Shown here piece by piece: positions 7,105 through 14,747 of a stretch of DNA of 21,859 nt (positions are counted from its first letter, which is position 1; every line of letters starts with the position of its first letter). The position numbers and the translations under genes were made by a program. Source of the stretch: Nitriliruptoraceae bacterium (GTDB lineage Bacteria; Actinomycetota; Nitriliruptoria; Nitriliruptorales; Nitriliruptoraceae); contig SKNP01000220.1 in NCBI GenBank assembly GCA_007120485.1, positions 1 to 21,859 on the forward strand, written 5' to 3'. Under the pieces are notes generated by a model. That model did no database searches. It was not told where the DNA came from and worked only from the letters and a program-made list of their open reading frames with translations.

Positions 7105-8802
7105 GTGGAACCTGTCGCCCTCTCCCCCGATCGACGCCGCGCCGACCTGGAGCGGCTCCGCAACGACACCTTCGACCTGTTGGTCGTCGGCGGAGGTGTG
7201 ACCGGAGCCGGCATCGCGCTGGACGCCGCGACCCGAGGGCTGTCGGTGGCGATGGTCGAACAGCGGGACTTCGCGGCCGGGACCTCCAGCCGATCGTCCA
7301 AGCTGATCCACGGGGGGCTGCGCTACCTCGAGCAGTTCAACTTCGGTCTGGTCCGGGAGGCGTTGAAGGAGCGTGGCCTGCTGCTTGAGGAACTGGCACC
7401 ACACCTGGTCCGGCCCGTGTCCTTCCTCTTCCCCCTCACCCACCCGGTCTGGGAGCGCTTCTACATCGGAGCCGGCGTCCAGCTCTACGACCGACTCGGC
7501 GGCTCCAAGCACCTCCCGAGCCACCGACACCTGACCCGGCGCGGGGCGATCTCGATGATGCCGTCCCTGCGCGACGACGCGTTCGTCGGAGCGATCCGGT
7601 ACTTCGACGCCCAGGTGGACGACGCCCGCCACACCATGGAGATCGCCCGGACCGCGGCGGCGTACGGCGCGGTCACCACCATCTCCACGCGGGTCAACGA
7701 CCTGCTGCGAGAGGGTGAACGCGTCGTCGGCGCACAGGTGCGCGACCAGGAGACCGGCGAGGAGATCGACGTCCATGCCCGCCAGGTGGTCAACGCCACC
7801 GGCGTCTGGACCGACGAGGTCCAGGACCTGGTCGGCCGCGGCCGCATCAAGGTGCGGGCGTCCAAGGGCATCCACCTGGTCGTTCCCCGCGACCGCATCC
7901 ACGGTGACTCCGGTCTGATCCTGCGGACCGACTCCTCGGTGCTGTTCGTCATCCCCTGGGGTCGCCACTGGATCCTCGGGACGACCGACACCGACTGGAA
8001 CCTCGATCTCGCCCACCCGGCAGCGTCGGCGAGCGACATCCAGTACGTCCTCGACCACGTCAACCGGGTGCTGCGGGTGCCGCTGACCCACGAGGACGTG
8101 GAAGGGGTCTACGCCGGGCTGCGTCCCCTGCTCTCCGGCGAGGACGAGTCGACCAGCCAGCTCTCCCGCGAGCATGCGGTCGTGCAGACCGTGGCTGGGC
8201 TGATCACCGTCGCCGGCGGCAAGTACACCACCTACCGGGTGATGGCCGAGGACGCGGTCGATGCTGCCGCACGCAACCTGCCGCAGCGGGTTCCCAGCTC
8301 GGTGACCGATCGCACGCCGCTCCTGGGTGCGGAGGGCTACCACGCGCTGTGGAACCGTCGCGATCGGCTGGCGGCGGACGCCGGGTTGCACGTCACCCGC
8401 ATCGAACACCTGCTCAACCGCTACGGCGCCCTGATCACCGAACTGTTGGCCCTGCTGGAGGAGCGGCCCGACCTGGCCGAGCGGATCGACGGCGCGGACG
8501 ACTACCTCAAGGTCGAAGCGGTCTACGCCGCCAGCCACGAAGGGGCCCGCCACCTCGATGACCTGCTCACCCGCCGGACCCGGATCTCCATCGAGACCTT
8601 CGACCGCGGCAAGGCCGCTGCACGGGACGTCGCGCCACTGATGGCCGAGGTGCTCGGCTGGGACGACGACGCCATCGCCCGGGAGATCGAGCACTACGAC
8701 GCCCGGGTCGAAGCCGAACTCGAGTCGCAGCGGATGCCGGACGACCGCACCGCGGACGCTGCCCGGATGGGCGCCCGGGACGTTCGGGTCGGCGGCGGCT
8801 GA
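7105..8802 (+). CDS. glpD: Glycerol-3-phosphate dehydrogenase, FAD-dependent
   Basis: This 565-residue flavoprotein oxidises glycerol 3-phosphate to dihydroxyacetone phosphate, normally at the membrane with electrons passed to quinone. The FAD-binding block FDLLVVGGGVTGAGIALDA is followed by AGTSSRSSKLIHGGLRYLEQF, a hallmark of GlpD. Later come NATGVWTDEV, SKGIHLVVPRDRI, VIPWGRHWILGTTDTDW, GLRPLL, and VAGGKYTTYRVMAEDAVD. The C-terminal DAO_C-type domain covers about the last 130 residues. I chose GTG at 7105 because GAGG lies 5 nt upstream and family similarity starts there; ATG 7054 and GTG 7042 are in-frame alternatives. A second GlpA-like system lies 1.2 kb downstream. No glpK or glpF is in the window. 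Confidence 0.93.
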   Translation: MEPVALSPDRRRADLERLRNDTFDLLVVGGGVTGAGIALDAATRGLSVAMVEQRDFAAGTSSRSSKLIHGGLRYLEQFNFGLVREALKERGLLLEELAPHLVRPVSFLFPLTHPVWERFYIGAGVQLYDRLGGSKHLPSHRHLTRRGAISMMPSLRDDAFVGAIRYFDAQVDDARHTMEIARTAAAYGAVTTISTRVNDLLREGERVVGAQVRDQETGEEIDVHARQVVNATGVWTDEVQDLVGRGRIKVRASKGIHLVVPRDRIHGDSGLILRTDSSVLFVIPWGRHWILGTTDTDWNLDLAHPAASASDIQYVLDHVNRVLRVPLTHEDVEGVYAGLRPLLSGEDESTSQLSREHAVVQTVAGLITVAGGKYTTYRVMAEDAVDAAARNLPQRVPSSVTDRTPLLGAEGYHALWNRRDRLAADAGLHVTRIEHLLNRYGALITELLALLEERPDLAERIDGADDYLKVEAVYAASHEGARHLDDLLTRRTRISIETFDRGKAAARDVAPLMAEVLGWDDDAIAREIEHYDARVEAELESQRMPDDRTADAARMGARDVRVGGG

Positions 8803-8841
8803 TCACCGAAGGCACAGCCTCACCGGCAACGCGCGCCCGGT

Positions 8842-8870
8842 CCAGCCGGCCGGGCACCAGGGTCGGCTGG
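8842..8870 (+). terminator. Weak inverted repeat after glpD
   Basis: CCAGCCG (8842-8848) and CGGCTGG (8864-8870) form a 7-bp stem with a 15-nt loop, 40 nt after the glpD stop. There is no T-run. It lies directly before the candidate promoter of the next gene, so it could equally be regulatory. Confidence 0.25.
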
Positions 8871-8879
8871 CCGGGTGGG

Positions 8880-8885
8880 TACGCT
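8880..8885 (+). promoter_or_regulatory. Candidate -10 element suggesting a leaderless SURF1 transcript
   Basis: TACGCT ends 7 nt before the GTG start at 8893. With normal -10 spacing, transcription would begin at or very near the start codon. No Shine-Dalgarno is visible upstream of this GTG, which fits leaderless initiation as is common in Actinomycetota. Confidence 0.4.
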
Positions 8886-8892
8886 CCCTCGC

Positions 8893-9768
8893 GTGCGACA
8901 TCCACTCGTCCAGCCGAAAGCGATCGTCTCCCACGTCCTCGTGTTGGCGGTCGTGATCGGCTGCGTCGTCGCCGGTCAGTGGCAACTCGACCGTCTCCAA
9001 CAGATCCGTGAGAACAACGCGCGGTTCGCGGAACGGCTCGCCGAGGACCCGGCCGACCTCGAAGCGCTCGCCGACCCCGGTGCCGACACGGTGGACGAGG
9101 GCGCACTGGAGTTCCGTCGGGTCGAGGTGCGCGGCACCTACCGGACGGACGAGGAGGTCCTCCAGCGCAACCGGTCCTTCCAGAACCAGACCGGTTTCCA
9201 CGTCCTGACCCCGCTGGAGCTCGACTCCGGCGGGGTCGTGCTCGTCCGGCGCGGCTGGGTCCCCGCCTCGCTCGACGAACCACCCGTCGCCGAGGCCACA
9301 CCGCCGGACGGCGAGGTCACCGTCCAAGGGGTCCTGGAGCGTCCGGTCGACCAGCCGTCCTTCGGCGCGAGCGATCCGGACGATGGCGTCCTCGATCGCG
9401 TCTTCCACACCGACACGTCCCGGTTGGATCGACAGGTCGACGGTGCACTGTTCCCGATGGTGCTCCGGATCGACGAGGAACTGGACAACCCCACCCAAGA
9501 CCAGCTCCCGTTCCCGGCCGGCACCCCGGAGCTCGACGAGGGGTCCCACCTGTCCTACACGGTCCAGTGGCACACCTTCGCGGTGATCGGGCTGGTGGGC
9601 TACGTCGCCTGGTGGCACACCCGGCTACGGCGGGAACCGGCCGTGCAACGTCCCGACGACCCGGACGACGGGGGCGACGACGGACCCGGCGGCGGTCCGG
9701 GCGGCGACCCGTCGGATGCCCCGGACCGTCCGCTGACGGGGACCACGGTAGGGTCGCCCACCGGCTGA
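8893..9768 (+). CDS. SURF1 family cytochrome oxidase assembly protein
   Basis: This 291-residue protein shows the SURF1 plan: an N-terminal membrane helix (about residues 12-30, ending in GQWQLDRL), a long extracytoplasmic domain, and a second helix near residues 228-246. Family phrases are EVRGTYRTDEEVLQRNRS, GFHVLTPLELDSGGVVLVRRGWVP, and VQWHTFAVIGLVGYVAWW before the basic stop-transfer TRLRRE. SURF1 proteins assist assembly of haem-copper oxidases, probably at haem a insertion. The C-terminal 45 residues are an acidic Pro/Gly/Asp-rich tail not typical of the family. GTG at 8893 is preferred over GTG 8875 because family similarity starts there. It lies between glpD and the GlpA-like trio, with no oxidase structural genes visible. 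Confidence 0.87.
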   Translation: MRHPLVQPKAIVSHVLVLAVVIGCVVAGQWQLDRLQQIRENNARFAERLAEDPADLEALADPGADTVDEGALEFRRVEVRGTYRTDEEVLQRNRSFQNQTGFHVLTPLELDSGGVVLVRRGWVPASLDEPPVAEATPPDGEVTVQGVLERPVDQPSFGASDPDDGVLDRVFHTDTSRLDRQVDGALFPMVLRIDEELDNPTQDQLPFPAGTPELDEGSHLSYTVQWHTFAVIGLVGYVAWWHTRLRREPAVQRPDDPDDGGDDGPGGGPGGDPSDAPDRPLTGTTVGSPTG

Positions 9769-9949
9769 GCGGTCGCGGTCGCCGGGCCGAACGGCCGCTT
9801 CACCAGGGCGCAAGTGGCCAGATCTGAGGGGGCCGTTGCGACCTGCGGGTCAGGACCATCCGCACTGCTGTCGGCGTCACCCGCACGCCACGCTCGGAGG
9901 ACCCGCAACTGGCGACCGCACGACCGGGCACCGAGCCCGACGTCGGCTC

Positions 9950-9955
9950 TAGCAT
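9950..9955 (+). promoter_or_regulatory. Candidate -10 element for the GlpA-like trio
   Basis: TAGCAT matches TAnnnT. It sits 6 nt before a perfect palindrome and 81 nt before the first gene's ATG. No clear -35 box is visible. Confidence 0.35.
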
Positions 9956-9960
9956 CGGCC

Positions 9961-9984
9961 GGACGTCGGCCGGGGCCGACGTCC
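9961..9984. promoter_or_regulatory. Perfect 11-2-11 palindrome, candidate operator for the GlpA-like trio
   Basis: GGACGTCGGCC (9961-9971) and GGCCGACGTCC (9974-9984) are exact inverted copies separated by GG. The element would span about +1 to +24 from the candidate -10 box, a typical repressor position. A further GACGTCGGC lies upstream at 9939-9947, so a regulator could have a second half-site there. An RNA hairpin at the 5' end of the transcript is the alternative reading. Confidence 0.5.
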
Positions 9985-9990
9985 AGACCG

Positions 9991-10013
9991 ACGCCGGGAC
10001 ACACGCCGGGACA
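9991..10013. repeat. Short tandem direct repeat
   Basis: ACGCCGGGACA occurs at 9991-10001 and 10003-10013, one base apart, in the leader of the GlpA-like gene. Significance is unknown. Confidence 0.5.
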
Positions 10014-10035
10014 TCGACCGAAGGGCAGGGCGACG

Positions 10036-11646
10036 ATGGGCGACCCGCACGTCCACGACGTGTTGATCCTCGGCGGTGGCGCGGTCGGCGCAACGCTCGC
10101 GCGCGCCCTGTCACGCTTCACCCTGGACGTCGTCCTCCTCGAGGCCGAGGCCGAGGTGGCGTTCGGGGTCAGCAAGGCCAACAGCGGCATCATCCACTCC
10201 GGCCTGCACGCGCCCGGCGACACCCTCAAGGGACAGCTCGAGTACCCCGGCAACCGCGGGTGGTACCGCCTCCACGAGGAACTCGGGTTCGGCTTCGCGC
10301 CGGTCGGCGAGGTCCTCGTCGCCGTCGAGCAGGACGAACTCGCGACGATCGAGTCGATCCGTCAGCAGGGCGTCGACAAGGGCGTACCCGGCACCGAGCC
10401 GTGGAGCCCGCAGCAGGCGCTCGCTGCCGAACCCAACCTCAACCCCGAGCTGGCCGGTGCGGTGTGGGTGCCGACCGCCGCGGTGATCAACCCGTACGAG
10501 GCGGTGATGCTCGTCGCGGACGCCGCCCAGCGCAACGGCGTCCGCATCGAGGTGGAGCAGCCGGTCGTCGCCATCGACCCGATCGATGCGGACCAGCCCG
10601 ACGCTCCCCTGACCGTGCACACCCCGGCAGGGGCGTGGCACGGCCGCTACGTCGTCAACGCGACGGGGCTGTTCGCCGACGAGGTCGCCGCGATGGCTGG
10701 TGTCGCGGGGCTGACGATCCGCCCACGGAAGGGCGAGGAGTACCTCCTGGACCGCCGGGTGGAGGGGCTCGTCCACAGCATCGTGTTCCCGGCCCCGCGG
10801 CCGACGTCGAAGGGCACGCTGGTCATCCCGACCGTCGACGGCACGATCATGGTCGGGCCCACCGCGCACGAGATCGACGACAAGTGGGACACCTCCACCA
10901 GCGATGAGGGTGCGGCGGAGGTGTTCGCCAACGCGCGTCGACTGGTCCCCGTCCTCAACGAACGCGACGTGATCGCGGAGTTCGCGGGTCTGCGCCCGGT
11001 CGCGCAGACCGAGGACTTCGTCGTCGGTCCGACCGAGCGGCCCGGGTTCATCAACGCCGCCGGGATCCAGTCGCCCGGGCTCACCGCGGCACCGGCGCTC
11101 GCGGACCACCTCGTCGACATCCTCGCCCATCAGGGACTGGCGCTCGCTGAACGCAGCGACTGGGACCCCACCGCCCCCGCCCCGGTGCGGTTCGCTGCCC
11201 GGTCGACCGAGGAACAGCGCCAACTGGCTGCAGATGATCCGCGCTACGCCCGGTTGGTGTGCCGCTGCGAACTGATCACCGAGGCCGAGGTCCGCGACGC
11301 GATCGGTCGGGGCGCCCGGACGCTCGACGGCTTGAAGTTCCGGACGCGGGCGGGCATGGGTCGGTGCCAGGGCGCCTTCTGCACGTGGTCGTGCCTGTCA
11401 CTCCTCGCCGAAGGACTGGACGTCCCCATCACCGCCGTCACCAAGCGCGGTGGGGGCTCGTGGATCGTGTGCGATCGGGACGACCGACCCGGGCAGGACA
11501 CGACCGATGACGGCCGACCCTCGCCGGACACGACCGAGGATGGCCGGCCCTCGCCGGGCACGGCCGGGGACGGCCAACCCGCTCCGGGCACGACCGGGGA
11601 CCACCAACCCGAGCCGGACGCGACAGGAAGCGACGCGCCATGGTGA
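10036..11646 (+). CDS. GlpA-like FAD-dependent dehydrogenase with BFD-type [2Fe-2S] domain
   Basis: This 536-residue protein joins a DAO-type flavin domain to a BFD-like iron-sulfur domain, as in anaerobic glycerol-3-phosphate dehydrogenase subunit GlpA. The FAD motif is DVLILGGGAVGATLARAL near the N-terminus, followed by VSKANSGIIHSGLHAPGDTL. Candidate [2Fe-2S] ligands are C409, C411, C444 and C449 (CRC ... CQGAFC). Residues 482-531 are five 10-residue repeats of the DGRPSPDTTE type, an unusual acidic Pro-rich tail. ATG 10036 follows AGGGCAGGG. The gene overlaps the next one by 7 nt. A 3-gene dehydrogenase with the following flavoprotein and DUF1667 protein is inferred. The substrate may be glycerol 3-phosphate or another 2-hydroxyacid; sequence alone does not settle this. 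Confidence 0.85.
   Translation: MGDPHVHDVLILGGGAVGATLARALSRFTLDVVLLEAEAEVAFGVSKANSGIIHSGLHAPGDTLKGQLEYPGNRGWYRLHEELGFGFAPVGEVLVAVEQDELATIESIRQQGVDKGVPGTEPWSPQQALAAEPNLNPELAGAVWVPTAAVINPYEAVMLVADAAQRNGVRIEVEQPVVAIDPIDADQPDAPLTVHTPAGAWHGRYVVNATGLFADEVAAMAGVAGLTIRPRKGEEYLLDRRVEGLVHSIVFPAPRPTSKGTLVIPTVDGTIMVGPTAHEIDDKWDTSTSDEGAAEVFANARRLVPVLNERDVIAEFAGLRPVAQTEDFVVGPTERPGFINAAGIQSPGLTAAPALADHLVDILAHQGLALAERSDWDPTAPAPVRFAARSTEEQRQLAADDPRYARLVCRCELITEAEVRDAIGRGARTLDGLKFRTRAGMGRCQGAFCTWSCLSLLAEGLDVPITAVTKRGGGSWIVCDRDDRPGQDTTDDGRPSPDTTEDGRPSPGTAGDGQPAPGTTGDHQPEPDATGSDAPW
11479..11628 (+). repeat. Five in-frame 30-bp repeats encoding a 10-residue acidic/proline repeat
   Basis: The 30-bp units at 11479, 11509, 11539, 11569 and 11599 encode DDRPGQDTTD, DGRPSPDTTE, DGRPSPGTAG, DGQPAPGTTG and DHQPEPDATG. 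The array makes up the C-terminal tail of the GlpA-like protein and ends six codons (stop included) before its end. Such tails are usually flexible linkers. Confidence 0.9.
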
Positions 11647-12923
11647 CCACCGGACACGCTCGGCAGCTGGCTGACCGCTACGACGTCACGATCGTCGGCG
11701 GGGGGCCAGCCGGGCTCGCCGCCGCCGTCGGCGCCCGCGATCAGGGCGCGGAACGGATCCTGCTGATCGATCGAGACCCGACCCCCGGCGGGATCCTCCT
11801 GCAGTGCATCCACTCCGGGTTCGGGCTCCACACGTTCGGCGAGGACGTCACCGGACCGGAGTACGCCCACCGCGCCCTGCAGCAGGTGCTCGACCACGAC
11901 GTGGACGTGCTCACCGACGCCTACGTCACCGATGCCGCCCCGGACCTACGGCTGAAGCTGATGTCCCCGTCGACCGGGGTCACGACCGTCGACACGTCCA
12001 CGGTGGTGCTCTCCCCGGGAGCTCGCGAGCGGACCCGCGGCGCCATCCGCCTGCCGGGCGAGCGACCCGCCGGGGTGATGACCGCCGGGCTCGCGCAGGC
12101 GATGGTCAACCTGCACGGACGCCTCCCCGGTCGACGGGCACTGATCCTGGGCTCCGGCGACATCGGGTTGATCATGGCCCGTCGCCTCACGCTGGAGGGC
12201 GTCGAGGTGGCCGGGGTCTGCGAGCTACTGCCCTACCCCAGTGGCATCGGCCGCAACGTGGTGCAGTGCCTCGAGGACTTCGACATCCCGCTGCACCTGT
12301 CGACGACGGTGGTGGACATCCACGGCCGTGACCGCCTCGAGGGCGTGACCATCGCCCCGGTCGACGACGACCGACGGCCGGTGATGAGCCGGTCGACCTA
12401 CGTCCCGTGCGACACCCTGCTGCTGTCGGTCGGGCTGATCCCCGACGCGGAACTGGCACGGCAACTCGAGCTGCGGCTCGATCCCGTCACGGGCGGGCCG
12501 GTGGTCTCGAGCACGATGGAGACCTCCCGTCCCGGCGTGTTCGCGGCCGGCAACGGCGTCCACGTCAACGACCTCGCGGACTGGGTAAGCCGTGAAGCGC
12601 AGGTCGCCGGATCCTCCGCCGGTGACCTCGCGTTGGGCCGCCACCGGCCACTCGAGGACGTCCACGTCACGCCAGGCCACAACGTCAGCTACGTCGTGCC
12701 GCAGACGCTGTCGACCAGCCGAACCCAGACGGTGTCCTTCCGGGTGAAGGCGCCGATCCACGGGGACACGATCCTGCGGATCGGGGACATCCACCGCCGC
12801 AAGGTCCGGGCGGTCGTCCCGGCGGAGATGGTCACGTTGAAGGTCGGCCCGAAGCTGCTCGACGGGTGCGCGGGCGACACGCTGCGCGTCGACGCCATCC
12901 CCGCAGACCAGGAGGAGGCGTAG
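11640..12923 (+). CDS. FAD/NAD(P)-dependent oxidoreductase, partner of GlpA-like protein
   Basis: This 427-residue flavoprotein has two dinucleotide-binding folds: DVTIVGGGPAGLAAAVGA near residues 15-32 for FAD, and RALILGSGDIGLIMARRL around residue 165 for a second dinucleotide, probably NAD(P). The signature GGILLQCIHSGFGLHTFGED is typical of the flavoprotein found beside GlpA-like/BFD and DUF1667 genes. A late GVFAAGNGVHVNDLADWVS is the C-terminal FAD contact. It has no thioredoxin-reductase CxxC. The ATG overlaps the previous stop by 7 nt (ATGGTGA), and the TAG stop directly abuts the next ATG, so the three genes are translationally coupled. It probably passes electrons between the DAO subunit and NAD(P) or another carrier. 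That direction is inferred. Confidence 0.85.
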   Translation: MVTTGHARQLADRYDVTIVGGGPAGLAAAVGARDQGAERILLIDRDPTPGGILLQCIHSGFGLHTFGEDVTGPEYAHRALQQVLDHDVDVLTDAYVTDAAPDLRLKLMSPSTGVTTVDTSTVVLSPGARERTRGAIRLPGERPAGVMTAGLAQAMVNLHGRLPGRRALILGSGDIGLIMARRLTLEGVEVAGVCELLPYPSGIGRNVVQCLEDFDIPLHLSTTVVDIHGRDRLEGVTIAPVDDDRRPVMSRSTYVPCDTLLLSVGLIPDAELARQLELRLDPVTGGPVVSSTMETSRPGVFAAGNGVHVNDLADWVSREAQVAGSSAGDLALGRHRPLEDVHVTPGHNVSYVVPQTLSTSRTQTVSFRVKAPIHGDTILRIGDIHRRKVRAVVPAEMVTLKVGPKLLDGCAGDTLRVDAIPADQEEA

Positions 12924-13436
12924 ATGGCCACGACCTCCACCGGCGACGGACCTCCACCGGACGGCATGGAGACCGTCACCTACCTGTGCACCGGCTGCCC
13001 GCTCGGCTGCCGGCTGGAGGTCGACGCCGTCGACGACGAGGTGGTCGAGGTCCGCGGCTTCCGATGCAAGCGCGGGCTGCGCTACGGGACCCAGGAGCAC
13101 ACCGATCCCCGACGGGAGGTGGCCACCACGGTGTGGCTGTCCGGCGGTGACGTCCAGCGCCTCCCGGTCCGAGCCGCCACACCGGTCCCGAAGGCGTCCG
13201 TCCGAGCGTTCGTCCGGGCGCTGGCCGGGGTCGAGGTGACCGCACCGATCTCCCTCGGCAGCGTCGTCGCCGAGGACGTGGCCGGCACCGGCATCGACGC
13301 GGTCGCCACCCGCGGGGTGCCGCCGCCGGGAGCGCAACCGTCCGACCGAGGCGATCGGGCCGCCGATCAGGCCGCCGGTCAGGCCGCTGATCGGACCTCG
13401 AACGGCGCCCCCTCGCCCCGGGGTGAGCGCGGCTAG
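12924..13436 (+). CDS. DUF1667 four-cysteine protein
   Basis: This 170-residue protein carries the DUF1667 pattern C22-x2-C25-x3-C29-x18-C48 in LCTGCPLGCRLEV and RGFRCKRGL, a plausible iron-sulfur or zinc site. Later family phrases are TTVWLSGGDVQRLPVR, PVPKASVRAFVRAL and GTGIDAVATR. The last 35 residues are a low-complexity extension with repeated DRAADQAAGQAADR-like segments. The start ATG directly follows the upstream TAG, with GGAGGAGG (12911-12918) inside the end of the upstream gene. It is the third member of the GlpA-like trio, with an electron-transfer or assembly role inferred from context. Its TAG stop overlaps the convergent glutamate dehydrogenase stop in CTAG. Confidence 0.82.
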   Translation: MATTSTGDGPPPDGMETVTYLCTGCPLGCRLEVDAVDDEVVEVRGFRCKRGLRYGTQEHTDPRREVATTVWLSGGDVQRLPVRAATPVPKASVRAFVRALAGVEVTAPISLGSVVAEDVAGTGIDAVATRGVPPPGAQPSDRGDRAADQAAGQAADRTSNGAPSPRGERG

Positions 13437-14701
13437 ATCCCGCCCTCGCTGCCGAACATCGCCGAGGTTCCGGTCGCATCCACCGCGGCGGTGAGCCGTT
13501 CGAGCGCATGGACGTACGCGGCGGTCCGCAGCTTGAGACCGCGGTCGTCGGCGAGGTCGGCCACGTAGCGCGTCTCCGTGGTCATGCGCTCCGCCAGTCG
13601 ATCGGCGACCATCGCCGCGCTCCAGCGGTCACCGGACCGGTTCGCGATCCACTCGAACCAGCTGACCGTGACCCCGCCCGCGTTGACGAGGATGTCCGGC
13701 ACCACCTCGATGCCCTTGTCGTCCAGGATCTTGTCGGCATCGGCGGTGACCGGGCCGTTGGCCACCTCGAAGACCACCCGGCAGTCGACGTCCGCGGCGT
13801 TGCCCGCGTGGATGGCGCCTTCCAGGGCGGACGGGATCAGGGCGTCGCACGGCACGTCCAGCACCGTCCCGGAGTCCAGCTCCTGCCCGGACGGCGGCGA
13901 ACTCAACGAGCCGGTGTCTTCCTTGTGCCGCTGCAGCGCCGGGACATCCAAGCCATCCGGGTCGTGGATCGCCGCTCTCGAGTCGCTGACCGCCACGACC
14001 TTCCAGCCGTCGTCGTGCAGGCCGCGGGCGAGCTGCGATCCCGCGTTCCCGAAGCCCTGCACGACCGCACGCGGGTGCTCCAGGTCGCCGAGGACCCGGT
14101 CGCGCAGGACCTGGATCACGTGGAAGGCGCCGTCGGAGGTCGCGCTGTCGCGTCCCGCGATACCACCGAGCGCCAGCGGCTTACCGGTCAGCACCGCCGG
14201 CACGTGACCGCGGGCGATCTTGTCGTACTCGGTCGCCATCCAGCCCATCACCAGCTGGTTGGTGGCCACGTCCGGTGCCGGGACGTCGACATCCGGGCCG
14301 ATCACGTCCGCGACCGCGGCGATGTACCCGCGGGAGAGCCGCTCGAGTTCCGAGTTGGACAACGTCTTGGGGTCGACGGTGACCCCGCCCTTGCCGCCCC
14401 CGAACGGCAGGTCGAGCAGCGCCGTCTTGAAGGTCATCCAGAACGCCAGCGTGGTCACCTCTTCGGCGGTGACCGACGGATGGAACCGGATACCGCCCTT
14501 CGCCGGCCCGCGGGTGTCGTCGTAGCGGACGCGGTACCCGGCGAAGGTCTGGAGCTCCCCGTTGTCGAGCCGCACCGGGATCGACACCTTCAACACCGAC
14601 GCGGGCCGCGTCAGGCGCTCACGGGTGTCGTCGGACATGGTGGCGAGCGCACTGGCCTCCACGAACCGGGCCGTCGCGTCCTCGAGCAGGTCATCGGTCA
14701 T
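13433..14701 (-). CDS. Glu/Leu/Phe/Val dehydrogenase, probably NAD-dependent glutamate dehydrogenase
   Basis: This 422-residue enzyme interconverts glutamate and 2-oxoglutarate plus ammonia in the cytoplasm. Substrate-site lysines are visible at K68 (GPAKGGIRFHP), K92 (MTFKTALLDL) and K104 (PFGGGKGGV, the catalytic one). The nucleotide fold is AVVQGFGNAGSQLARGL, ending in VVAVSDS, where the acidic residue favours NAD over NADP. The helix NAGGVTVSWFEWIANR is also family-typical. The length fits hexameric GDHs of about 420 residues. The ATG start at 14701 has GGGGA about 5 nt upstream. A perfect palindrome overlaps its candidate promoter. It converges on the DUF1667 gene, with the stops sharing CTAG at 13433-13436. 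Leucine or phenylalanine dehydrogenase is less likely. Confidence 0.9.
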   Translation of the reverse strand: MTDDLLEDATARFVEASALATMSDDTRERLTRPASVLKVSIPVRLDNGELQTFAGYRVRYDDTRGPAKGGIRFHPSVTAEEVTTLAFWMTFKTALLDLPFGGGKGGVTVDPKTLSNSELERLSRGYIAAVADVIGPDVDVPAPDVATNQLVMGWMATEYDKIARGHVPAVLTGKPLALGGIAGRDSATSDGAFHVIQVLRDRVLGDLEHPRAVVQGFGNAGSQLARGLHDDGWKVVAVSDSRAAIHDPDGLDVPALQRHKEDTGSLSSPPSGQELDSGTVLDVPCDALIPSALEGAIHAGNAADVDCRVVFEVANGPVTADADKILDDKGIEVVPDILVNAGGVTVSWFEWIANRSGDRWSAAMVADRLAERMTTETRYVADLADDRGLKLRTAAYVHALERLTAAVDATGTSAMFGSEGGI

Positions 14702-14723
14702 CGCGGTCCCCAACGGTCGACGG

Positions 14724-14747
14724 ACGGTTCCCCTCCAGGGGAACCGT
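14724..14747. promoter_or_regulatory. Perfect 11-2-11 palindrome upstream of glutamate dehydrogenase
   Basis: ACGGTTCCCCT (14724-14734) and AGGGGAACCGT (14737-14747) are exact inverted copies separated by CC. The element ends 22 nt upstream of the GDH start codon. On the minus strand a TACGGT -10 candidate overlaps its outer arm, so it would cover the -10 to about +12. A repressor operator is the simplest reading. It could also fold as a leader hairpin or serve as a terminator for the operon upstream, but no T-run follows. Confidence 0.55.

Noticed and set aside
9785..9796. GGCCG-AA-CGGCC as terminator of the SURF1 gene
   Set aside because: A 5-bp stem with a 2-nt loop and no T-run is expected by chance in such GC-rich DNA.
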